From positions 1-24,413 of the forward strand of contig DEPZ01000013.1 of assembly GCA_002359025.1 (NCBI GenBank): a stretch of DNA of 24,413 bases, given 5' to 3'. The stretch comes from Erysipelotrichaceae bacterium UBA3379. GTDB lineage: Bacteria > Bacillota_I > Bacilli_A > Erysipelotrichales > Coprobacillaceae. Position 1 is the stretch's first letter. Every line of letters starts with the position of its first letter. This document shows positions 10,369 to 17,523 of the stretch, in pieces. Under the pieces are notes generated by a model that was not told the DNA's origin, ran no database searches, and was given only the letters and a program-made list of their open reading frames with translations. Both the position numbers and the translations under genes were made by a program.

Positions 10369-10857
10369 TTATTTATACTTTTCAATAATTTCTTGATTTG
10401 ATTTCATTGCTTGTTCTTCCATTTCTTTTCTATACGCAAGAAGTTTATCCTTGACTTCTGGATGTTGAATTGCAATGATTTGTAATGCTAAATAAGCAGC
10501 ATTTTTACTTCCATTAATTGCTACAGTAGCCACTGGTATACCAGAAGGCATTTGTACAATTGATAAAAGTGCATCCATACCATCTAAAACAGATCCACTT
10601 AATGGTACTCCAATAACTGGTAATACAGTTTGAGAAGCAACCACTCCTGGTAATGCTGCTGCCATACCAGCAGCTGTAATAATCACTTCTGTACCATCAG
10701 TCTCAGTTTCTTTAATAAAAGAACTTAATCCTAGATGAGCACGATGTGCAGATAAACATCTGACATTCACTTCTACTCCATAATCCTTTAAAATTTCAAT
10801 AGCTGGTTCTACTTTTGATAAATCACTTGTAGATCCCATAATAATCGCAACTTTCAT
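10369..10857 (-). CDS. purE: N5-carboxyaminoimidazole ribonucleotide mutase family protein (PurE)
   Basis: PurE makes CAIR, the substrate of PurC, from N5-CAIR (class I, with PurK) or directly from AIR and CO2 (class II). The ATG at 10857 (MKVAIIMGS, 162 aa) follows AAAGGATGG at good spacing. An upstream in-frame extension would overlap fhs and carries no family sequence, so I excluded it. GSTSD (8-12) binds phosphate, and SAHR (36-39) is class I-like. Two usually conserved spots differ: SAHRTP reads SAHRAH, and the loop usually written GGAAHLPG reads GMAAALPG (64-71), with Ala in place of the second His. purK is not in the window. Family is certain, class assignment less so. Confidence 0.9.
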   Translation of the reverse strand: MKVAIIMGSTSDLSKVEPAIEILKDYGVEVNVRCLSAHRAHLGLSSFIKETETDGTEVIITAAGMAAALPGVVASQTVLPVIGVPLSGSVLDGMDALLSIVQMPSGIPVATVAINGSKNAAYLALQIIAIQHPEVKDKLLAYRKEMEEQAMKSNQEIIEKYK

Positions 10858-10873
10858 ATTTCCATCCTTTCTC

Positions 10874-12547
10874 TTAGAAGAGACCAACAATATGTCCTTC
10901 TTCATCTATATCCATATTAACCGCAGCCGGTACTTTTGGTAAACCTGGCATACGCATAATATCACCACTAATAGCCACTAAAAAGCCTGCTCCTGCTGAT
11001 GGGATGACATCATTGATTTCAATGTTAAATCCACTAGGTTTTCCTAGTAATGTTGGATCATCAGATAATGAATATTGAGTCTTCGCAACACAAATAGGTA
11101 ATTCACCTAGCCCATGACTTTCATATTTTTTCATTTTATTTAATGCTTTCTTAGTGAAAACCACATCATCAGCACCATATATTTCTCTAGCTATCACTTT
11201 GATTTTTTCACCAATAGGTTGATTTAATTCATATAAAGGTTGAAAATGAGCTTCTTTTGTATCTAAGATTTCAAGAAGTTTATTAGCAAGTTCAATACCT
11301 CCATCAGCCCCTTGCATGAAGACATGGCTCATAGCAACATCTACACCTTTTTTCATACATATATCTTTTAATAATTGTAATTCTGCTTCTGTATCTGTTG
11401 GGAATGCATTAATTGCTACGACACTTGGTAAATGATATTTCGCAATATTTTCAATATGCTTTTCTAAGTTCTCTATACCTTTTTGTAAAGCTTCTAGATT
11501 TTCTATAGCCAAATCTTTCTTTGCAACACCACCATGCATCTTTAAAGCACGAACTGTCGCCACAATTACAACTGCATCAGGTTTTAAATCAGCTTGACGA
11601 CATTTAATATCTAAGAACTTCTCCGCCCCTAAATCTGCTCCAAATCCAGCTTCTGTAATAGCATAATCTCCAAGTTTCATAGCTAATTTTGTAGCCATAA
11701 TTGAATTACACCCATGTGCAATATTAGCAAATGGACCACCATGTACAAAGACTGGAGTATGGTCTAAAGTTTGTACAAGATTTGGTTTTATAGCATCTTT
11801 TAATAATAATGTTACTGCTCCTGTTGCTTTAATATCATCAACAGTCACTGGTTCACCATCATAATTATAAGCAACAATCATTCTTCCAGCTCTTTGTTTT
11901 AAATCTTCTAAAGACGTTGCTAAACACAAGATAGCCATAACTTCACTTGCTACAGTGATATCAAATCCATCTTCTCTAGGAACACCATTGACTTTTCCAC
12001 CTAATCCACACACAGTATGTCTTAAAGCTCTATCATTTAAATCCACTACTCTTTTCCATACAATTTGTCTTGTATCAATATTTAATGGATTTCCTTGATG
12101 AATCGAATTATCCAACATAGCAGCAATTAAATTATTTGCTGTCGTAATTGCATGAATATCACCAGTAAAATGAAGATTAATATCTTCCATTGGAACAACC
12201 TGAGCATATCCTCCTCCAGCAGCTCCTCCCTTAATCCCAAAGCAAGGACCAAGACTTGGTTCACGCATAGCAACAACAGATTTCTTTCCTAGCTTATTTA
12301 AAGCTTGAGACAACCCGATCATTGTTGTTGTTTTACCTTCTCCAGCAGGAGTTGGATTAATTGCAGTCACAAGAATTAACTTTCCATCTTTGTTGTTTGA
12401 TACTCTTTGAATCGTTTCTAAAGAGATTTTTGCTTTATATTTACCATATAATTCTAAATCATCTTCAGTTAATCCTAGTCGTAATGCAATGTCTTTAATT
12501 GGCTCCATCTTTGTATTTTGAGCAATTTCTACATCTGTTAACATCAT
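10874..12547 (-). CDS. fhs: Formate-tetrahydrofolate ligase
   Basis: Makes 10-formyl-THF from formate, THF and ATP, supplying the one-carbon unit used by PurN and PurH downstream. The 557-residue length is typical. The P-loop-like TPAGEGKTTT lies near 66-75, EPSLGPCFGIKGGAAGGGYAQ near 95-115, and the DLGAEKFLDIKCR stretch near 306-318. GGGAGG is 5 bases before the first ATG; a second ATG follows at once and could also serve. It is the first gene of the purine operon and lies directly behind a ZTP riboswitch, which fits its folate role. Confidence 0.96.
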   Translation of the reverse strand: MMLTDVEIAQNTKMEPIKDIALRLGLTEDDLELYGKYKAKISLETIQRVSNNKDGKLILVTAINPTPAGEGKTTTMIGLSQALNKLGKKSVVAMREPSLGPCFGIKGGAAGGGYAQVVPMEDINLHFTGDIHAITTANNLIAAMLDNSIHQGNPLNIDTRQIVWKRVVDLNDRALRHTVCGLGGKVNGVPREDGFDITVASEVMAILCLATSLEDLKQRAGRMIVAYNYDGEPVTVDDIKATGAVTLLLKDAIKPNLVQTLDHTPVFVHGGPFANIAHGCNSIMATKLAMKLGDYAITEAGFGADLGAEKFLDIKCRQADLKPDAVVIVATVRALKMHGGVAKKDLAIENLEALQKGIENLEKHIENIAKYHLPSVVAINAFPTDTEAELQLLKDICMKKGVDVAMSHVFMQGADGGIELANKLLEILDTKEAHFQPLYELNQPIGEKIKVIAREIYGADDVVFTKKALNKMKKYESHGLGELPICVAKTQYSLSDDPTLLGKPSGFNIEINDVIPSAGAGFLVAISGDIMRMPGLPKVPAAVNMDIDEEGHIVGLF

Positions 12548-12653
12548 TTATGCCTCCCTTTCTTCTCTATGTATTTGTAAGGACTTCACACTCATTTTAT
12601 ACCATATTTTTAGCTTTTTCTCTATCATAACTCACATCTTTTTGAAAAAAGTC

Positions 12654-12689
12654 AAAAAAAGAGCCTACTCGTCCAGACAAATCTCTTTT
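12654..12689 (-). terminator. Riboswitch-controlled intrinsic terminator
   Basis: On the minus strand, AAAGAG plus AUUUGU pair with ACGAGU and CUCUUU around a CUGG loop, with a 3-base AGG bulge, and then continue into a run of seven U at 12660-12654. The stem starts directly after the conserved CUGGGCA of the ZTP aptamer. Ligand-stabilised folding of that segment would therefore be expected to oppose terminator formation (an ON switch). The expression platform is seen; the direction of control is inferred from known ZTP switches. Confidence 0.85.
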
Positions 12690-12758
12690 GCCCAGACGGT
12701 CGACTCTTTCCATTATACTCCACGTGGTCTATTCCACCTTTTTCCGTCAGTTGTATAA
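12689..12758 (-). promoter_or_regulatory. ZTP (pfl motif) riboswitch aptamer upstream of fhs-pur
   Basis: Senses ZTP/ZMP (AICAR phosphates), which build up when 10-formyl-THF is short. Minus-strand parts in order: P1 UUAUAC / GUAUAA (6 bp); internal loop with AACUGACGG, corresponding to the conserved ACUGGCG; P2 GUGG / CCAC; GUGGAG; and after a short linker the hallmark CCGUCUGGGCA. The pseudoknot pairs GACGG with CCGUC (5 bp). This is a compensated change from the common GGCG/CGCC version, which argues for real structure. Position before fhs matches the known gene association of this class. Confidence 0.93.
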
Positions 12759-12766
12759 CTACATGA

Positions 12767-12795
12767 ATAATATCATTTATATCATTTTTTTTCAA
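12767..12795 (-). promoter_or_regulatory. Promoter of the fhs-pur operon
   Basis: TTGAAA (12795-12790) and TATTAT (12772-12767) are separated by exactly 17 bases. Transcription would start about 7 bases on, right at the 5' side of the ZTP aptamer P1 stem. Position and spacing make this a strong sigma-A-type call. I see no PurR-like operator. Confidence 0.8.
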
Positions 12796-12841
12796 TATCA
12801 TTTCCTTAATTTCTTGAATTCATATGATAATTTTCTATCCA

Positions 12842-12869
12842 TTCATAAACCATACTCATCTGGTATTAT
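12842..12869 (+). promoter_or_regulatory. Possible promoter of the ABC cluster
   Basis: TTCATA and an extended -10 (TGGTATTAT) are 16 bases apart, about 85 bases before the first gene of the plus-strand ABC cluster. The -35 is a weak match. The rest of the 12548-12954 intergenic region is filled on the minus strand by the purine operon promoter, riboswitch and terminator. I see no gene in it. Confidence 0.3.
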
Positions 12870-12954
12870 GAATAACTCTTTTCTATTTATGCATATATAC
12901 CATTCATGTAACCCCTTTACTCATTTTTAGAGTATGGTAATAAAGGAGGTAGCT

Positions 12955-13797
12955 ATGAAAAAAATTATATTATTATCAAAAGCCTATCTATATAAAGAAA
13001 AGATAGGACTTCTATGTATTATCTTTCTATTACTTAACATAAGTATGTTTGTTACATTTCAAGGGAGTATCTTTTCATTAAAAGATTATAGTCAAACATA
13101 TCAAAGTGCCGGTTTAGATTTCTTTTATTATTTACATACCATTGGTATATCACCATTTTTCTTTTTTATCTTTATGTTATTGATGACTAATATTGTATCC
13201 TATGATTTTTTAAATCATCATCAACAACATTATTCTTACCATATGATCTTACGTCTTGATCATCAAAAATATTATCGTTATACACTTATATCTAATTTTA
13301 TATATACGTTTACAATTATGTTGTTATTAGAAGGACTTATCTTAATGATTATTCATTTCTTTTATATTCCTTTATCTTTTGCTCATTTTACATACCCCGA
13401 TATGTATTATGCAAAAACTTTGTTATTTTCTAATAATCCTTTTATCAGTCTGATTATTTTTATAATCATCACATCACTTGGATATAGTTTAATTTCTACA
13501 CTGATATTCACTTTACAAGTATTTATTATCAATAAGTATGTATATCGTTGTATAGGTGTCATTATAGGAATTCTCTTAGTTGCAGGACCTGCTTTAATAC
13601 AGGGGTATTTTCCTAATCCAGATTTACCTTTTTTATTTCAAATCAATAATCTTGTCGCCTTAGGAATGGAGAATGTCAGAGAAAATTCTTTTGGTTTACC
13701 ACATCTGATCTTATATACCATATCATTTCTTATGTATACAGGTATAAGTTATGCAAGTTATAGATTCTTACAAAAATGGAGAAGACTTTATGATTAG
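12955..13797 (+). CDS. Hydrophobic ABC-2-like permease subunit, substrate unknown
   Basis: A 280-residue polytopic membrane protein with about six hydrophobic segments: near 15-35 and 60-80, two in the middle (about 115-140 and 160-190), 195-215 and 250-270. The ATG at 12955 is chosen because AAAGGAGG lies 5 bases before it; an ATG 21 bases upstream has no such site. No sequence motif lets me name a family. Being followed by a second membrane protein, an ABC ATPase and a further small membrane protein suggests a permease of an ABC-2-type exporter or immunity-like system. Function is inferred only from context. Confidence 0.75.
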   Translation: MKKIILLSKAYLYKEKIGLLCIIFLLLNISMFVTFQGSIFSLKDYSQTYQSAGLDFFYYLHTIGISPFFFFIFMLLMTNIVSYDFLNHHQQHYSYHMILRLDHQKYYRYTLISNFIYTFTIMLLLEGLILMIIHFFYIPLSFAHFTYPDMYYAKTLLFSNNPFISLIIFIIITSLGYSLISTLIFTLQVFIINKYVYRCIGVIIGILLVAGPALIQGYFPNPDLPFLFQINNLVALGMENVRENSFGLPHLILYTISFLMYTGISYASYRFLQKWRRLYD

Positions 13798-14287
13798 TTC
13801 TTTGTATCGCTTGATAGATAAAAAGTATGTTTTGATATTATTAGCTATGTTAATTTCGTCGCCTACTCTTGCAGGGAAAAACACATATACGATATGTTTG
13901 ATTTATTCACATTTTTTAACAATGTATCTCAACAACGTCTATATCTTTACCCTCTATAGATGGGCATCACATATCAATACATTATCCCCTTTTTATATTA
14001 TCCGCACTTCTCAAAACCAACTCTATCTTTCTTTATTTCTTTCTTTTACATCTATAACATGTTTATATACATTTATTATTTATATCTCGTATTATATCTT
14101 TTTTGGTCCTATACCTAAACAAGATATGACATTAACTGTTTATTTTATGATTATTAATTTTATTATAAGTCTATTGGAAACATTAATTATTTATATGCAA
14201 ATAGGAAAACAAAAGAATTTTGCATATCTTGTCTTTCCTATTTTTATCAATGTTTTATTCCATATGATTTTTACATCTATATTTTAA
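13790..14287 (+). CDS. Small hydrophobic membrane protein of ABC cluster
   Basis: 165 residues beginning MISSLYRLIDKK, with about four or five predicted membrane spans and no recognisable motif. The start at 13790 overlaps the previous stop by 8 bases and follows GGAGAAG; longer upstream starts lie deep inside the previous gene and look wrong. Probably a second permease subunit, or an accessory integral protein, of the transporter whose ATPase follows 11 bases downstream. Family not recognised. Confidence 0.7.
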   Translation: MISSLYRLIDKKYVLILLAMLISSPTLAGKNTYTICLIYSHFLTMYLNNVYIFTLYRWASHINTLSPFYIIRTSQNQLYLSLFLSFTSITCLYTFIIYISYYIFFGPIPKQDMTLTVYFMIINFIISLLETLIIYMQIGKQKNFAYLVFPIFINVLFHMIFTSIF

Positions 14288-14298
14288 AGGAGTTTATT

Positions 14299-14904
14299 AT
14301 GTTAGATATACAACATCTCAATAAATCATTTTCAAAACACAAAGTCTTAAAAGATCTCAATCTCCATGTATATAAAGGCGATCTCATTTATATACATGGA
14401 ATCAACGGTTCTGGAAAATCCACATTATTCAAGATTATATGTGGTATTCTCGAAGCTGACTCAGGTCTATGCCAACTAAGTCAAGATGTCTATATAGGAG
14501 CCTTGATAGAAAATCCTGGATTTCTAGATCATAAGACATTACAATACAACCTTTCTTTTCTTGCTTCATTAAAAAATCGTTGTCAAGAAGAAAGAATCAA
14601 AAAACTATGTCAATTATTTCAACTAGATTATAACAGCAAAGCAAAAATGAAAACTTATTCATTAGGTATGAGACAAAAAGCAGGTATTATACAAGCACTC
14701 ATGGAAGATCAAGATTTCATCTTATTAGACGAACCTACAAGAGGCTTAGATCAAGAAGCGATAGATTGCTTTATTTCTTTAATCAATCAATTACATGACC
14801 AAGGTAAAACAATTTTAATTGCTTCTCACGACTATTTAAAAGATATACACTATAATAAAGTCTATCATCTTCAAGACGGTCATTTTATTCAAAATGAAAT
14901 ATAG
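14299..14904 (+). CDS. ABC transporter ATP-binding protein
   Basis: A 201-residue single ABC domain, short for the family and lacking any C-terminal extension. Walker A is GINGSGKST (about 35-43), the signature is YSLGMRQKAG (about 122-131), Walker B with D-loop is ILLDEPTRGLD (about 142-152), and the switch His is in ASHD (about 176-179). The LGMRQ-type signature resembles ATPases of ABC-2 exporters and bacteriocin-immunity transporters. AAAGGAG precedes the ATG. It should power the membrane proteins encoded on either side. Substrate unknown. Confidence 0.92.
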   Translation: MLDIQHLNKSFSKHKVLKDLNLHVYKGDLIYIHGINGSGKSTLFKIICGILEADSGLCQLSQDVYIGALIENPGFLDHKTLQYNLSFLASLKNRCQEERIKKLCQLFQLDYNSKAKMKTYSLGMRQKAGIIQALMEDQDFILLDEPTRGLDQEAIDCFISLINQLHDQGKTILIASHDYLKDIHYNKVYHLQDGHFIQNEI

Positions 14905-15319
14905 TTTATATCTTGTATTTCTCTATTTTATAAATGGTATTTATGATAAAGAAATAATAACGCATATTACTTTTCATTATTCGCATATAGATTTTCTTTA
15001 TTTTCTATTTTTAGCTATTCAATATTACTGGTGTTATCAATTATATCATACTATTTATCAGTATCTTAGTTTATATTCCTTTTTATGTATACGCATAAAG
15101 AAAAAACAGTATTATAAAATATTATGTTGGCAATTTATAAAATATATGCTCATTTATATACTTGTTCATAGTCTTTATTTTTGGAATTTACCGATTATAA
15201 TGTTCTATAATCTCATCATTCAGTTTATAGCATTGCTTGTCACTTTTAAGACACTGTCTAAAAGTGAATATAGCTTTATGGTCATGTTTATTATTATTGT
15301 TGTTTTGCATATTTTTTAA
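14894..15319 (+). CDS. Small polytopic membrane protein of ABC cluster
   Basis: 141 residues, very rich in Ile, Leu, Phe and Tyr, with about four hydrophobic segments and basic residues (RIKKK) between the second and third. The start overlaps the ATPase stop by 11 bases and its ribosome site is weak, so translation is probably coupled. Not recognised; likely a further transporter subunit. Its 3' end overlaps the convergent hydrolase gene by 26 bases. Confidence 0.6.
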   Translation: MKYSLYLVFLYFINGIYDKEIITHITFHYSHIDFLYFLFLAIQYYWCYQLYHTIYQYLSLYSFLCIRIKKKQYYKILCWQFIKYMLIYILVHSLYFWNLPIIMFYNLIIQFIALLVTFKTLSKSEYSFMVMFIIIVVLHIF

Positions 15320-16211
15320 TAAAGTTATGCACAGTATAATAATAAGTCGATGTATCTATTACACTTCCTTCGCTATGATGTGCATTTTGAATGATCAGTA
15401 GCTCTTTTGAAGCGGAGGTGGCTTTATAAAGTGAATAGACCATATTGATTGGAACCAATTCATCATCACTGCCATGAATAAAAAGTATAGGTGTACAACT
15501 TTTCTTAACTTGTTTTAAGGGTTGTACATCTTTTATTTTGTATCCTGCTTTCATATTTGTCACAATATCAAGCATAGATAAAGCGATATCACGTGCAATT
15601 CCTTTGACTGGCATATGTTCTTTGTATATATCTAATGCATTGCTGTAACCACTATCTTCTATAATTCCTTTGACTTGATGAGGTAGTGTTTGGCCAGAAA
15701 CATTAAGTACTGCTGCTCCTCCCATGGATACACCATATAAAAATATATTTGCGAGCTTATCTTGTTGAATAATAAAATCAATCCATTGTCTTATATCTCT
15801 CGCATCATCATATCCCATTCCAATATAATTGCCCTCACTTTGACCATGTCCTCTTAAATCCGGAACAAGTAAATTATATTTCCATTTATACATATGTTTA
15901 ATAGCAGAAATCATACTTATTCCATCCCCATTATATCCATGGACTATCATCACATAGACATGACTTTTTTGTTTAATAAAATAACTATGTAATAAAAGTT
16001 GATCATTTTCTATATAACAATCTTCACTATACTGGTTTAGCCACTCTTTGGCTTTTTTTAGATTGGTTTGGTCAATATCCACAATATCAAATATCTTTTC
16101 TTTAGCATGCGGATTCAAAGTATAATCATATATATAATTTCCAATATATAATAAATAGCTTGCAATCATAAAAGATAAGATAGATAAAATAATGAATAAT
16201 CTCTTTTTCAC
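15294..16211 (-). CDS. Membrane-anchored alpha/beta hydrolase
   Basis: 305 residues with an N-terminal hydrophobic segment (about 5-27) that probably anchors it outside the membrane. The alpha/beta-hydrolase core shows the oxyanion-side IVHGYNG (about 88-94), DLRGHGQSEG (about 118-127), nucleophile Ser in GVSMGG (about 160-165), Asp in HGSDDE (about 246-251) and His in AHHSEG (about 276-281). It resembles the cytosolic-facing YqkD/BEM46-like group of Firmicutes hydrolases; the true substrate is unknown. Start codon is GTG with AGGAGTGAT in front. Divergent from the flavin reductase gene. Confidence 0.88.
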   Translation of the reverse strand: MKKRLFIILSILSFMIASYLLYIGNYIYDYTLNPHAKEKIFDIVDIDQTNLKKAKEWLNQYSEDCYIENDQLLLHSYFIKQKSHVYVMIVHGYNGDGISMISAIKHMYKWKYNLLVPDLRGHGQSEGNYIGMGYDDARDIRQWIDFIIQQDKLANIFLYGVSMGGAAVLNVSGQTLPHQVKGIIEDSGYSNALDIYKEHMPVKGIARDIALSMLDIVTNMKAGYKIKDVQPLKQVKKSCTPILFIHGSDDELVPINMVYSLYKATSASKELLIIQNAHHSEGSVIDTSTYYYTVHNFIKKYAKQQ

Positions 16212-16248
16212 AATATCACTCCTATTTTATTATTTTACACATATAATG

Positions 16249-16257
16249 TGATATAAT
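16249..16257 (+). promoter_or_regulatory. Extended -10 promoter element for flavin reductase gene
   Basis: TGATATAAT is a perfect TATAAT with an extended TG element, 20 bases before the gene start. No good -35 is spaced correctly, which is usual for extended -10 promoters. The resulting leader would be very short. Confidence 0.5.
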
Positions 16258-16277
16258 ATGCAAAAGGAGGAAAAAAA

Positions 16278-16781
16278 ATGAGTTTTCGAGAAATAAATAT
16301 TAAAGATTTTGAATTTAATGCTTTTGAAAGCATTGGACATGATTGGTTATTAATCACTGCGGGTGATCAGTCTAAAATCAATACAATGACTGCATCATGG
16401 GGTGGTGTTGGTGTTTTATGGGGTGAAAATGTTGCAACTGTGTATATAAGACCTCAAAGATATACAAAAGAATTTGTAGATGCCAAAGATTATTTCACCT
16501 TATCTTTCTTTGATGGTAAGAAAAAGGAATTAGGTGTACTAGGAAGAGTATCTGGAAGAGATGAAGATAAAATTGCTCAAGTTGATTTTCATCCAACATT
16601 TATTGATGGTGTTCCCACTTTTGAAGAGGCAAAATATGTATTTGTAGTAGAAAAAGTCTATGTAGATACAATAAAGCCAGAATGTTTTTTAGACACGTCG
16701 TTAGATCACAAATGGTATCCTGAAAAAGATTATCATTATATGTATATAGCAAGAATTAAAGCCATTTATAAAAATGTTTAA
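16278..16781 (+). CDS. Flavin reductase-like FMN-binding split-barrel protein
   Basis: 167 residues matching the flavin reductase-like/FMN-binding split-barrel family common in gut Firmicutes. Features are ITAGDQSKINTMTASWGGVGVLW near 28-50 (the flavin-binding Thr/Ser region), YIRPQRYTKEFV near 60-71 and FTLSFFDG near 77-84. It probably binds FMN and acts as a small oxidoreductase; electron donor and acceptor cannot be read from the sequence. AAAGGAGG lies 7 bases before the ATG. It precedes the DUF421 gene by 37 bases and may be co-transcribed with it. Confidence 0.85.
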   Translation: MSFREINIKDFEFNAFESIGHDWLLITAGDQSKINTMTASWGGVGVLWGENVATVYIRPQRYTKEFVDAKDYFTLSFFDGKKKELGVLGRVSGRDEDKIAQVDFHPTFIDGVPTFEEAKYVFVVEKVYVDTIKPECFLDTSLDHKWYPEKDYHYMYIARIKAIYKNV

Positions 16782-16818
16782 ACATTAAAATAATGACCAT
16801 ATTGTATATGGTGATATT

Positions 16819-17505
16819 ATGTTTGAAACAATTATGCTTTCTATTCTTTCTCTTGTTGTCTTATTTCTTCTTACAAAACTGATGGGTTATAGACAAATGA
16901 CACAGCTTAGTATGTATGATTATATTATAGGTATTACGATTGGTAGTATAGCCAGTGAAATGGTTGTATTAAGTGATTTTAAAGATATGATAAGACCATT
17001 AACAGGAATGATTATTTATACTTTATTTACACTTCTATTATCTTATTTATCTAGATTAACGCCATCTTTTAGACATATCATTGATGGAAATCCAATTGTC
17101 TTATATGAAAATGATTGCATTAATGAACAAGGATTAAAGAAGGCAAAAATAGATATTAATGAATTTTTAATGCAACTGAGAATTCAAGGCTATTTTGATT
17201 TAACTCAGTTAGATCAAGTTATTTTAGAAACAAATGGAAATCTTTCTATATTTGTAAAAACAAAATATCGCCCATTCATCTTAAGTGATTACAAATCACA
17301 TATCGAAGAAGAAAAACCTGCTTATACACTTTTAATAGATGGACATGTCTTTTTAGATCAATTACATTATCTTCATAAAGATGAAAAATGGTTTCAATCC
17401 ACTTTAAGTGTGATGGGATATCATGATTACAAAGACTTATTATTAGTCATATACCAACAAGAGAAACTAACTGTATACAAAAAAACTAGAAGTAGCAATG
17501 AATGA
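16819..17505 (+). CDS. DUF421 / YetF-family membrane protein
   Basis: 228 residues. Three N-terminal membrane helices (about 2-20, 32-50, 60-80) carry the family-typical LTKLMGYRQM (19-28) and YDYIIGITIGSIA (about 34-46). They are followed by a soluble domain with IDGNPIVLYENG-like sequence (about 93-102) and the LRIQGYFDLTQLDQVILETNG stretch. YetF-type proteins are poorly understood and are linked to spore or envelope physiology in Bacillus. The ATG follows GGTGATATT, a Shine-Dalgarno form also used by murE and the deacetylase here. Its last codons form part of a terminator stem. Confidence 0.9.
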   Translation: MFETIMLSILSLVVLFLLTKLMGYRQMTQLSMYDYIIGITIGSIASEMVVLSDFKDMIRPLTGMIIYTLFTLLLSYLSRLTPSFRHIIDGNPIVLYENDCINEQGLKKAKIDINEFLMQLRIQGYFDLTQLDQVILETNGNLSIFVKTKYRPFILSDYKSHIEEEKPAYTLLIDGHVFLDQLHYLHKDEKWFQSTLSVMGYHDYKDLLLVIYQQEKLTVYKKTRSSNE

Positions 17506-17520
17506 AACTTCTAGTTTTTT
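17481..17520. terminator. Bidirectional intrinsic terminator
   Basis: Inverted repeat AAACTAGAAGT / ACTTCTAGTTT (11 bp, 13-base loop) with A tract on the left and T tract on the right, so it can work on both strands. It serves the DUF421 gene (plus) and the ABC-F gene (minus, stop at 17524). The left arm is inside the DUF421 reading frame. Confidence 0.88.
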
Positions 17521-17523
17521 ATA

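Noticed and set aside
10858..10905. Upstream 16-codon extension of purE
   Set aside because: It overlaps fhs, has no family sequence, and a good Shine-Dalgarno sits just before the internal ATG.
12688..12930. 80-codon plus-strand frame in the intergenic region
   Set aside because: It lies antisense to the ZTP riboswitch and purine promoter, has no ribosome binding site and its product looks random.
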